The position numbers were made by a program, and so were the translations under genes. Shown here piece by piece: positions 17,947-25,687 of a DNA stretch of 64,000 bases (position 1 is its first letter; each line of letters opens with the position of its first letter). Under the pieces are notes generated by a model, which made no database searches, was not told the origin of the DNA, and was given only the letters and a program-made list of their open reading frames with translations. The DNA is from Streptomyces sp. SCSIO 30461. GTDB taxonomy: Bacteria; Actinomycetota; Actinomycetes; Streptomycetales; Streptomycetaceae. The stretch is from assembly GCF_037023745.1 (NCBI RefSeq), contig NZ_CP146101.1:2782001-2846000 (forward strand), in the 5' to 3' direction.

Positions 17947-18441
17947 TCAACTGCACGAGCCGAAGGGGGCGGTGCTGCTCGGGGCGGGCAGTGGGCGCAC
18001 TTTGTGATTGGCTGCCGCCTGCTTGCGCAGACGTTCGATCTCGTCGTGTTGGGCGGCCAGCCGAGAGATCGCCAAGGTCTTGAAATCGGTCAATTCCGCC
18101 AGCTGCTCGTCGCGGGCGCCGATTCGCCTCCTCAGCTCGGCGTTCTCCTTCTTGAGCCGATCGATCTGCGCGACTCGGGGATCGAGGATCTCTCCGGCGT
18201 CCCGAAGCTCCCTGAGTCGCCGTTCGAACTCCTCGGCGAGATGCTGGTAGGCGCCAGGCCTGGTGGTGCCATCGCGGTTCGTTTTGGGATAGAAGCCGGT
18301 GCGGGTCACCCCGGCCAGGGTGGCGAGGGTCTTGAGGTCCGCCCTTCCGCCGGGCGGCAGGCTCCCGCTCAAGATCCGCTCCATAGCAGCCCGGATCGCG
18401 GCCTCGTTACGGGTCTTGGTCTCCTCGGTGAGCCGGGCCAT
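17947..18441 (-). CDS. DUF6262-family coiled-coil protein (TnpC-like)
   Basis: A 164-residue protein starting MARLTEETKTRNEAAIRAAM. It has an HTH-like segment (DLKTLATLAGVTRTGFY), then a long heptad-rich coiled coil with DRLKKENAELRRRIGARDEQ and RLAAQHDEIERLRKQAA. Such small proteins accompany paired tyrosine recombinases and probably bind the element ends or bridge the recombinases. The ATG follows the recombinase stop by one base. The last ~20 residues (PAPSSTAPFGSCS) lack helical character. Confidence 0.75.
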   Translation of the reverse strand: MARLTEETKTRNEAAIRAAMERILSGSLPPGGRADLKTLATLAGVTRTGFYPKTNRDGTTRPGAYQHLAEEFERRLRELRDAGEILDPRVAQIDRLKKENAELRRRIGARDEQLAELTDFKTLAISRLAAQHDEIERLRKQAAANHKVRPLPAPSSTAPFGSCS

Positions 18442-18442
18442 C

Positions 18443-20623
18443 TCAGTCCTCTCCAACGGACGCGGCCTGCGCGGCGTCGATCTCGGCGACGACCCGCAGG
18501 GCGCGATCGCGCTCGGGTACCAGCCGTGCTTTCTCGCCCTTGGCCACCCGAGGGCTCTCGATGAACACATCAATCGCGGTGGCCTGTCCGGCCCAGACGG
18601 GACGGTGGCAGGGGTGGTGGGTGGCCTGGGGGCAGCGAGCCGAGTCGCACATGCCGACGAGCGGCTTGGTCGCATTCGGCGTGCCGGCCAGGCGCAGGCA
18701 CAGGGCCTTCGAGGGGTCACGGAACCAGCAGAAGTTGGCAGGCCCGACGTGGAGCGTTTTGGCCTGTTTCCGCAGGAGATTCTCCAGGTGACGGTCGTCC
18801 TTGAGGACCTTCGGGTCTGTGCCGGCCGCGTCCTTCAGCTGGGCATCCACGTGGTGGAATGCCTCGATCAGGCCGCGTGCACCGGGACCGGCGGGCATAC
18901 GGCCTGCTTGGACATCGCGGAATGCCTGCACCGTCAGCTGCACGTGATGGGCTTCCTCGGCCTCCTCGATCTCGGCATGGAACAGTCGCTGGGATCCGCC
19001 GGGGCGAGCGGCATAGCCTTCCGTGGTGGCCACCGAGATGTGCTTGAGGGCGATCTTCGCCGCCAGCAGACCTCCCGGACGCTCCGCGATAGCCAGGGAC
19101 AGCGTCCGTCGCAGCATCCTGGCGTTGAGCGGGCCTTGGGGAAGGACCGGGAGTCCCCAGCGCTCCCGATTGCCGGTTCGCTCCAGCCAGCCACGCAGGT
19201 TCTTCAACCGGCCGGCCAGGTCGATGGTGCCGAACAGTGCCTCACCGGCGGGCCGGTTCACCAGGCGTTCGGCGAGGGCCACAGCCCGGTCCACCTGCTC
19301 GATGACCACCCACTCGTCGGGGACTCCCCCGAACTTCTGCCCTTTGATCAGGCGGCTGGCGAGCCGGAACCGGCGGCCACCCCCGGGCGTCGCGACAGCA
19401 GGGAGCCGGCATCCTGCCTCGATTTCCAGGAGTTCGCTGGTCCGCATCCCGCTGAGCGCGCAGGTCACCACCAGGCAGGCAGTTACCGCATGGTCGGCCA
19501 TGAAGACGAGATCGCCCTCGGCCAACGGCGATGTCCACGGAATCAGTTCGCCGTCCACCAGGCGCGGGATGGCTGCGGCCTGCCGGGCCAGCGGCGGCTC
19601 GAAGCCGACCTCGGCGGCCAGCGTGATCAGCTCCGGGATCATTCGCCGACGCGCGTCGTCTCCGAATCTGCGGGCGCCGACGGTCCGGGCGAGTGCTTCC
19701 CACCCCAGGCGCTTCAGAGGGCCCTCCTGTTCCAGCGTGGACCGCTTCCGCAGTTGAACATCATCAACGGCGGGCAGCGGTTCGCCATCGGCCCGCATGA
19801 GGGCCAGGATCTGCCGCAGAGCGGGAAGGTGCGCCAGGGTGATGCTGCCCGACGCCGTGGTGTCCGCTCGGGAGGTGCGCGCCGTGTCCATCAGGTCTGC
19901 CAGATGCGGCCCCACTTCATTGACGAAGTACAGGCAGGTGGCCAACAGCGGCTGCAGCATGGAGTCCGGCACGGGTGGTGTGAGGTTCGGCCCCTTCGAC
20001 TTGTAGCCGACGACCTGGGTGGCGGTCTTCCCCCTCCACGGGACAAACCCGGTTTCGTAGCTGTCACTGGACAGCAGCTCCTTGTACTGGGCGATCAGTT
20101 TGAGGATCCGGACATGCGCCACGGTTGAGTACGGTTCGAGACGTCGCCTCGGCCGCCCGCGGACCGGGACGCTCCACGAGTAGTGCTCCAGGTATCGTTC
20201 GCACATCTCCTGCGTGACATCCTCCAGAGCCGTGATCCCCTGCTTGGTGAGCCAGTTGAACCACTCGGTGTATCGCTGCAGGAAGTTGAAACAGGTCCGG
20301 GGAGAACGGGCGGCCCGCAGCGCATGCGAGCACTCCAGCACCGCCTCGTACTGCGGGGCCAGCATCGCCAGCAGGATCTCCTTGGCCACGACCCTCCATC
20401 GCGGATTGGCGATCCAGGTGAAGTTCCAGATTTGTTCGTGGTCGGACATCATCCGGTGTGCGTCCGCGAGGCCGGAGAACACCCAACGGTCCTGCTCGAA
20501 CCGCGGGCGTGATGCGCCATCGACCAGCCGCAGCCCGGCGATCTCACACACATCACTCTGGGCGAAGACCGAGGATGGCCCACGGTGACGAGAGAGGTGT
20601 CCAGGTACGGGATGGGACGTCAC
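18443..20623 (-). CDS. Large tyrosine recombinase (TnpB-like site-specific integrase)
   Basis: A 726-residue protein. Residues up to about 380 include a SAM-like core-binding part and conserved tryptophans (WFNWLTKQGI). The catalytic domain has Arg near 393 in SGMRTSELLEIEAG, box II NARMLRRTLSLA and LKHISVATTEGY with the tyrosine nucleophile near 537. The first His of the usual HxxR is Arg here. A C-terminal Cys/His cluster (CDSARCPQATHHPC) is probably a zinc-binding element. The gene overlaps the upstream partial recombinase by four bases and is coupled to the DUF6262 gene. The protein itself looks intact. Confidence 0.85.
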   Translation of the reverse strand: MTSHPVPGHLSRHRGPSSVFAQSDVCEIAGLRLVDGASRPRFEQDRWVFSGLADAHRMMSDHEQIWNFTWIANPRWRVVAKEILLAMLAPQYEAVLECSHALRAARSPRTCFNFLQRYTEWFNWLTKQGITALEDVTQEMCERYLEHYSWSVPVRGRPRRRLEPYSTVAHVRILKLIAQYKELLSSDSYETGFVPWRGKTATQVVGYKSKGPNLTPPVPDSMLQPLLATCLYFVNEVGPHLADLMDTARTSRADTTASGSITLAHLPALRQILALMRADGEPLPAVDDVQLRKRSTLEQEGPLKRLGWEALARTVGARRFGDDARRRMIPELITLAAEVGFEPPLARQAAAIPRLVDGELIPWTSPLAEGDLVFMADHAVTACLVVTCALSGMRTSELLEIEAGCRLPAVATPGGGRRFRLASRLIKGQKFGGVPDEWVVIEQVDRAVALAERLVNRPAGEALFGTIDLAGRLKNLRGWLERTGNRERWGLPVLPQGPLNARMLRRTLSLAIAERPGGLLAAKIALKHISVATTEGYAARPGGSQRLFHAEIEEAEEAHHVQLTVQAFRDVQAGRMPAGPGARGLIEAFHHVDAQLKDAAGTDPKVLKDDRHLENLLRKQAKTLHVGPANFCWFRDPSKALCLRLAGTPNATKPLVGMCDSARCPQATHHPCHRPVWAGQATAIDVFIESPRVAKGEKARLVPERDRALRVVAEIDAAQAASVGED

Positions 20624-21048
20624 AGTGTGGCCTCCTCGGGCCTCAGCGGGAGATCAGTGTCGTCGTCCGCCACCTCGCGTTCTCCCTTTACCTTGGCCTC
20701 GGCGGAGAGCTTCGGCAGGATCTCGTTGCCCAGACGGTCGGCGTACGGACCGAAGACCCGGACGAAGTTCTCCGTGGGCATCTGCCGGAACTGCCGCGCG
20801 AAGAAGGCGTTCAGCCGCAGCAGGTTCGCCGCATGACGTGGCAAGAACACCGCCAGCGGGCACAGGAGACACACCCACGGCCGGGCCGGACACGGTTGCC
20901 CGGCCGGACCGTGGACCCCGGCCAGTTGATCGGCGCCGTCGAACTCGCCCAGCCACGCGATCTGCCCGGCTTCGACGACGGAGTCGCGCTGCCCGCCGTG
21001 AGCCCAAGGCTCGCGGTGGGCCGGGGGCCGGTGTGTGCGAGACGCCGG
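20620..21048 (-). pseudogene. First tyrosine recombinase of the module, C-terminal part only
   Basis: The frame runs from an in-frame stop near 21051 to 20620. It contains a segment typical of the C-terminus of the partner integrase: CPARPWVCLLCPLAVF, PRHAANLLRLNAFF and a tail ending DTDLPLRPEEATL. The Cys-x-x-Cys pairs suggest the same zinc motif as in the downstream recombinase. The catalytic domain is absent. The break lies near 21045, next to plus-strand AAA ATPase sequence. A GTG at 20874 could allow an 84-residue product. Confidence 0.7.
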
Positions 21049-21059
21049 TCAGGGAGTGA

Positions 21060-21350
21060 GCGCACGTGGTGGTCGACTTCCCGTTCCCCGGCACGGAGCA
21101 GCGGCCGGCCCTGTGGCGCCACAGCCTCGCCCGGGTGCCCTGCGCCGGCGACACGGACCCGGAGCAGTGCGCCAAGGGCTTCGAGCTCGCCGGGGGATCG
21201 ATCCGCAGCGCCGTCGTCACCGACGCGTATGCGGTGGCCGGACGCGGTGAGTTGGTCACCACCGCCGATCTGCTGGAAGGCGCCCGCCGTGAATACCGCA
21301 AGGCGGGGCGGCTGGTGCCGGGCGAGGGCAGTTGGCAGCGGCTCCCGCCC
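21060..21350 (+). pseudogene. AAA ATPase, C-terminal lid fragment
   Basis: In frame after a TGA at 21057-21059, the sequence reads VVVDFPFPGTEQRPALWRHS, then CAKGFELAGGSIRSAVVTDA and LLEGARREYRKAGRLVP. This is the helical lid end of an AAA-family ATPase as found in Streptomyces. Walker A and B regions are absent. The frame then drifts into unrelated DNA and joins the secreted protein gene downstream without its own stop. The left breakpoint coincides with the end of the recombinase module. Confidence 0.6.
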
Positions 21351-21395
21351 GGCAGCCCGCGGACGGGCCGGCCACCCGGCGACCGGTCCACTCGG

Positions 21396-21490
21396 CTACT
21401 CGACACGCCACTTCCGGTTCGACTGTCCGTCGCACGTCCACAGCACGAGCTTCGTCCCGTCCTCGATGCCCCGGTCGAACGCGTCCACCC
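21396..21490 (-). pseudogene. Ricin B-type (beta-trefoil) lectin fragment
   Basis: The last ~30 residues of a ricin-type carbohydrate-binding domain are readable before the stop: FDRGIEDGTKLVLWTCDGQS, then NRKWRVE. The terminal QxW-type motif (SNRKW) identifies the family. Everything upstream is missing. Confidence 0.5.
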
Positions 21491-21648
21491 GTGGAGGCAG
21501 CTCGCCAGCAGCCCGACTGGGCCGCACCGACCGCCGACCGGGCGCGGGGCCGACCGACGAGACATCCGGTCGGCAGCCGGCCCGGTGGCCGGGGGATGCC
21601 CGCGAAGTCGCGCAATTGTGCCCCGGGCCGGGTACGTGGGTTCGTTCG

Positions 21649-21696
21649 GCGCGGAGGCGCGGAGGCGCGGAGGCACGGAGGCGCGGAGGCACGGCG
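21649..21696. repeat. 8-bp tandem repeat, about six copies
   Basis: The unit GGCGCGGA is repeated head to tail, with some copies GGCACGGA. It lies in a non-coding stretch between the gene fragments and the lysyl-oxidase-like gene. The period is not a multiple of three, so it is not a protein repeat. Confidence 0.85.
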
Positions 21697-21998
21697 GGTG
21701 TGAAGGCCCGGCGGCCGCGCGGGTGATGGCCCCTCCGCTTCCACCGCGGCCGACGGTCCCGGATGGGGCGCACTGCTGGTGGCAGCAGTCGGTTTTCCAC
21801 CACGGCGGCGCTATTCGGCCAACATTCCGAAGAGTTCGGCTGTCCGGACAACCTGGTACGCGGCCTCCTCCTCTCCTCGCACGGGCGCAGCGGGAGCCGC
21901 TCCTCGCACCGGTCGGGCGGTCGAACCGTCCTCACCTGTCGTGCCGGGCGGCCCGCTGTCCGCTCCCTTCCCACAGCACCCGGAGGACGAGGGAACCG

Positions 21999-23786
21999 AT
22001 GACCACCACGCGCACCACCCGGCTGCGGCGTCCGCTGCTCGCCGGTACCACGGCTGTAGCGGCCATAGCCGTGACGGCCGGTCTGATAGCGGCCGCACCT
22101 GACGAGGCCACGGCCGCGACCGGGCCCAAGCTGAATCTCATCGCGGCGACCGACTCGGTCACGCTCACTTCCTGGAAAGAGGAGCCGGGTGTCTACCTGG
22201 ATCTGGGCACCTACCTCACCGCGGAGGGAAGACCGCTGGAGCTGAAGGTGACACGGAAGTCCTACAAGGACCCGGTGACCATCACCCAGACCGTGTACGA
22301 GGGCGGTAAGGCCAAGACCAAGACCCTGCCCAAGGGCACCGTGAAGGACTTCTCCGGGCTGCCCGGCTTCGCGGAGGTCACCATCACCGACAAGGCCGGA
22401 AAGAAGGTCGTCAGCCGGAAGGAGAACTTCTGCCCGAACAACGCGAGCGGGCGGGTCCGTCCCGATGCGCCCTCCACCTCGAAGTATCCGGAGAGCTGCC
22501 CCACCAACGCCTTCACCCTCGGTTCCGTGTGGGGCATCGAGAAGGGGTGGGCGGCCAACACCTATGCCGGCTCCTACACCCAGCCGGTGAAGCTCGCCGC
22601 GGGCACGTACACGGCCAAGATCAGGGTCGCGAAGAAGTACCGGGACCTCTTCGGTATCGCCGACAAGCCGGCGACGGTGAAGGTCACCGTCCAGGAGCGC
22701 AGTTGGGAGGAACCGGGCGGGCCTGCCGGCCGATCGGCCGCCACCGGTGAGCACTCCGGTCACGGCGCCGCCTCCCAGACTCACTCCGGTCACTCCGGTC
22801 ACGGCGCCGCCCCCCAGGCCCCGGCCGGTCACTCCGGTCACGGGCCTGGGCACGCTCCGACCCGCGCTCAGGCAGCCGCGCCGGTGACCAGCGGCGCCGG
22901 TCCTTCCTACAACGTCGGCCACGGGCCGCTGAAGGCAGCGCCGCCGGCACTGCCGTGGGCGCTGAAGAAACTGCAGGTCACGCGTGCCGGCATGCGCGCC
23001 GGTGACGCGGCCGGACAGACCGACGGCTCACGCAAGGCGCCCGCCGTCAAGCCGCAGTCCAAGCGGCCCACCGGCAAGCCCTCCGTCCCTGACGTCCCCA
23101 AGCCCGACCTGCGCTCGCTGCCGGCCTACGGCATCACCATCAGCGACGGTGACCAGAACATCCCGGGCAGGGACTACCTCGCCTTCAGCGCCAATGTGTG
23201 GAACGCCGGCCCGGCTCAGCTCGTGGTGGACGGCTTCCGCTCGCCCGGGAAGGCCAAGATGGACGCCTTCCAGTACTTCTACGACGCCAGGGGCAAGCAG
23301 GTCGGCTACACCCCGACCGGCACCATGGAGTGGGACCCGCGTCCCGGCCATGTGCACTGGCACTTCACCGACTTCGCCAGCTACCGGCTGCTGAAGGCCG
23401 ACAAGAAGGAAGCGGTGCGCAGCGGCAAGGAGGCATTCTGCCTGGCCAACACCGACGCCGTCGACTACACGGTGAAGAACGCCAACTGGCACCCCTACAA
23501 CACCGACTTGGCCACCGCCTGCGGTCAGGAGAACTCCATCTCCGTCCGCGAGGTGCTGGACGTCGGCTCCGGTGACACCTACACGCAGGACCTGCCGGGT
23601 CAGTCGTTCGACATCACGGACGTGCCCAACGGCACCTACTACATCCAGGTGCTGGCCAACCCGGCCAAGCGCCTCAAGGAGACCAACCTCGACAACAACA
23701 GTGCCCTGCGCAAGGTCGTCCTCGGTGGCGAGCCCGGCAAGCGGACCGTGACGGTCCCCCCGCACGACCTTGTCGACGCCAACTGA
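21999..23786 (+). CDS. Secreted lysyl-oxidase-family protein with histidine-rich linker
   Basis: A 595-residue exported protein. The signal peptide has RLRR, then a hydrophobic stretch and a cleavage site near DEATAAT. Residues about 40-230 form an N-terminal domain with one Cys pair. A His/Gly/Ser-rich linker with SGHG repeats follows near 250-285. The C-terminal lysyl-oxidase domain has the copper-site motif HVHWHF near residue 450, plus SLPAYGI at its entry and ETNLDNNSALRKVVL at its end. The family binds copper and oxidises lysyl amines or related substrates outside the cell. The ATG at 21999 follows GGAGGACGAGG. A perfect-stem terminator follows. Confidence 0.85.
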   Translation: MTTTRTTRLRRPLLAGTTAVAAIAVTAGLIAAAPDEATAATGPKLNLIAATDSVTLTSWKEEPGVYLDLGTYLTAEGRPLELKVTRKSYKDPVTITQTVYEGGKAKTKTLPKGTVKDFSGLPGFAEVTITDKAGKKVVSRKENFCPNNASGRVRPDAPSTSKYPESCPTNAFTLGSVWGIEKGWAANTYAGSYTQPVKLAAGTYTAKIRVAKKYRDLFGIADKPATVKVTVQERSWEEPGGPAGRSAATGEHSGHGAASQTHSGHSGHGAAPQAPAGHSGHGPGHAPTRAQAAAPVTSGAGPSYNVGHGPLKAAPPALPWALKKLQVTRAGMRAGDAAGQTDGSRKAPAVKPQSKRPTGKPSVPDVPKPDLRSLPAYGITISDGDQNIPGRDYLAFSANVWNAGPAQLVVDGFRSPGKAKMDAFQYFYDARGKQVGYTPTGTMEWDPRPGHVHWHFTDFASYRLLKADKKEAVRSGKEAFCLANTDAVDYTVKNANWHPYNTDLATACGQENSISVREVLDVGSGDTYTQDLPGQSFDITDVPNGTYYIQVLANPAKRLKETNLDNNSALRKVVLGGEPGKRTVTVPPHDLVDAN

Positions 23787-23900
23787 GCACATCACCAAGA
23801 GGGTTGTGGTAGGACCACCGTGTCCGCCGAAAGGGCGCGGTGTGTGAGCCGCCTTCCGAGGCAGCGGGACGCAGGGAGTCCGGTCCTCACCTGAGGGAGC

Positions 23901-23928
23901 GGGTGGCACAGCGGGCGCTGTGCCACCC
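23901..23928 (+). terminator. Hairpin terminator after the lysyl-oxidase-like gene
   Basis: A perfect 12-bp stem (GGGTGGCACAGC and its complement) with loop GGGC, followed by the T-rich tract GTTCTTGTGTT. It can also end the converging ridA-like transcript. Confidence 0.85.
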
Positions 23929-23984
23929 GTTCTTGTGTTGTGCCGCCACGCGAGCGCGGGCGACCTCGATCGGATGGCGCCTGT

Positions 23985-24392
23985 TCAGCCGAGGACCGCG
24001 GTCGCTTCGACCTCGACCAGGTGCTCGGGCACGTCCAGCGCGGCGACGCCGAGCAGGGTCGCCGGGGGCGCGGCGGTGGTCCCGAGCTTGGCGAGCGCCC
24101 GGGTGACGCCTTCCATGAGCAGAGGCATCTTCTCGGGGGTCCAGTCGACGACATGCACGTTCAGTTTCGCCACGTCGTCGAAGGACGCGCCGACCTCTGC
24201 CAGGGCGGTGGCGACGTTGAGGTAGCACTGCTCGACCTGTGCGGCGAGGTCGCCTTCGCCGACCGTGGCTCCTTCGGTGTCCCAGGCGACCTGCCCGGCG
24301 ATGAAGACCAGCCTCGAACCGGTCGCTATCGCCACCTGTCGGTAGGCGTCGATCTTGGGCAGTCCGCTGGGGTCCACCAGGGTGATGGGCAT
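23985..24392 (-). CDS. RidA-family (YjgF/YER057c/UK114) protein
   Basis: A 135-residue chorismate-mutase-like fold protein with FIAGQVAWDTEGATVG, LNVHVVDWTPEKMPLL and a C-terminus LGVAALDVPEHLVEVEATAV. Canonical RidA deaminates enamines using a conserved Arg before the last strand. Here that site reads APPATLLG with no Arg, placing it in an Rid subgroup of unknown reaction. The ATG at 24392 has GAGGAG eight bases upstream. It is divergent from the HxlR regulator, the usual layout for a redox- or carbonyl-responsive pair. Confidence 0.88.
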   Translation of the reverse strand: MPITLVDPSGLPKIDAYRQVAIATGSRLVFIAGQVAWDTEGATVGEGDLAAQVEQCYLNVATALAEVGASFDDVAKLNVHVVDWTPEKMPLLMEGVTRALAKLGTTAAPPATLLGVAALDVPEHLVEVEATAVLG

Positions 24393-24428
24393 GCTGTCGT
24401 CTCCTCGTCTCATGAGAGCACACGGGCC

Positions 24429-24481
24429 GGCTTCCGGCAGTCGTGCGGAAGCCTTGGTCTCTTCCGGTTACTCGGAAACCG
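24429..24481. promoter_or_regulatory. Two inverted repeats in the ridA-hxlR divergent region
   Basis: A perfect GGCTTCCG-N9-CGGAAGCC repeat (24429-24453) and CGGTT-N7-AACCG (24465-24481) lie between the two starts. They are candidate HxlR operators controlling both directions. Confidence 0.45.
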
Positions 24482-24536
24482 TAGGAGACTGAGCACTGAC
24501 GTGGAAGAACGCACTTTTCAGTGACTGGGGTACCTC

Positions 24537-24923
24537 ATGGTGACCAAGCAGTTCAGCGGCTCGGACGAGGACGCCGACCTCACGCGGGCGGACTCGTTGG
24601 CGCGGGAGATCTTCTCGGACGTCGCCAACAAGTGGGCGATGCTGATCATCGAAACCCTGGGCGAAAGCACACTGCGCTTCAGCGAGGTCCGGGATGGCAT
24701 CCAGGGCATCAGCCACAAGATGCTCACCCAGAACCTGCGCATGCTGGAGCGCAACGGTCTGGTCGACAGGAAGGTGCATCCCACGGTTCCGCCGCGGGTC
24801 GAGTACACGCTGACCGAACCGGGCCGGGCGCTGCGTGTGACGATCGACGGACTGTGCGACTGGACCCACCGGTTCCTCGGGGAGATCGAAGCCTCCCGCC
24901 GTCACTTCGACACAAGCCGGTGA
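24537..24923 (+). CDS. HxlR-family winged-helix regulator
   Basis: A 128-residue protein with the HxlR fold: ANKWAMLIIETLGESTLRFS, EVRDGIQGISHKMLTQNLR and the wing PPRVEYTLTEPGRAL. The Cys usually found near the N-terminus in YodB/HypR-type sensors is absent. One Cys (CDWTHRF) lies near the C-terminus. It is divergent from the RidA-like gene, which it most likely regulates, and converges with the HAD gene. Confidence 0.9.
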   Translation: MVTKQFSGSDEDADLTRADSLAREIFSDVANKWAMLIIETLGESTLRFSEVRDGIQGISHKMLTQNLRMLERNGLVDRKVHPTVPPRVEYTLTEPGRALRVTIDGLCDWTHRFLGEIEASRRHFDTSR

Positions 24924-24987
24924 AGGCGTGTGCGCGATGCCGCCCGAGAGGGCGGATCGGTGCCCGGCGTCCCATGGACGGAAGACC

Positions 24988-25683
24988 CTACCTCGCGCTC
25001 TCCTTGAGCAGTGCGGGGAGTTCGGCGACCGAGGGCAGGACGTGGGTGGCGCCGTGCGCCGTGAGGGCCTCCGTGCTGTGGGCGCCGGTGAGCACACCGG
25101 CCACGAGCCCGGCGCCGGAGCGGACGCCGCTGAGCATGTCGTAGGACGTGTCGCCGGCGACCACGACCTGCCGGACGTGATCGACAGCGCCGGTGCGCAG
25201 GAAGGCGGCCAGCACCATGTCGGGGTAGGGGCGACCCCGGCCGCCCGCGTCGGCGGGGCAGAGGGTGAGGGTGACCAGTTCGCGCCAGCCGAGGACATCG
25301 AGGATGGCGTCCTGGGTGACCCGGGCGAAGCCGGTGGTGAGGACGACCGTCCTGCCCTGATCACGAAGGGCCGCGATGGCTTCGGCGGCACCGGGGACGG
25401 GCGTGATGCGGCCCTGGGAGACCAGCTCTCCGTATGCCTCCTCGAAGGCGCGGTTGGCCTGTTGGGCCCGCTCCTCGTCGCCGCCGAACAGGTGCCGGAA
25501 TACGGTGATCTTGGACTCGCCCATGGTGGCGCGGACATGGCCGATCATCCCTGCCGGGTCCTCGCCGAGGCGTTCCGCGGCCGAGCTGAAGGCCAGCTCG
25601 ACCAGCCCTCCGTCGGCGACGGTGGTGCCGGCCATGTCGAGGACGACGAGGTCGAGTGGGTGGGTGGTCGTGTGCGTGCTCAT
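24988..25683 (-). CDS. Phosphonatase-like HAD hydrolase (PhnX-like)
   Basis: A 231-residue HAD protein. Motif I is LDMAGTTVADGG with the nucleophile Asp, motif II LTTGFA, and motif III VAGDTSYDMLSG. The cap segment ATMGESKITVFRHLF keeps a lysine where phosphonoacetaldehyde hydrolase forms its Schiff base. It belongs to the phosphonatase-like group (TIGR03351) that is habitually next to the FAD oxidoreductase TIGR03364, as here, four bases downstream of that gene. Likely role: cleaving the C-P bond of phosphonoacetaldehyde or a relative, made by the oxidoreductase. Confidence 0.88.
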   Translation of the reverse strand: MSTHTTTHPLDLVVLDMAGTTVADGGLVELAFSSAAERLGEDPAGMIGHVRATMGESKITVFRHLFGGDEERAQQANRAFEEAYGELVSQGRITPVPGAAEAIAALRDQGRTVVLTTGFARVTQDAILDVLGWRELVTLTLCPADAGGRGRPYPDMVLAAFLRTGAVDHVRQVVVAGDTSYDMLSGVRSGAGLVAGVLTGAHSTEALTAHGATHVLPSVAELPALLKESAR

Positions 25684-25687
25684 GGGT

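Larger units (their letters stand above)
17947..21050 (-). mobile_element. Truncated three-gene tyrosine-recombinase module (Tn554-like organisation)
   Basis: Three tightly coupled minus-strand frames: the C-terminal part of a first recombinase, a complete large recombinase, and a small coiled-coil DUF6262 protein. The order and overlaps recall the tnpA-tnpB-tnpC layout of Tn554-like elements, widespread in actinobacteria. The module is cut at its promoter-proximal end near 21050, right where a fragment of an unrelated AAA ATPase begins. No terminal repeats or attachment sites were identified. Confidence 0.6.

Noticed and set aside
21649..21696. 8-bp repeats as CRISPR repeats
   Set aside because: Units are contiguous with no spacers, and no cas gene is present.
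22740..22860. Possible DNA repeat or CRISPR-like array at the SGHG region
   Set aside because: The repetition is short, in frame, and explained by the His/Gly/Ser-rich linker of the secreted protein.
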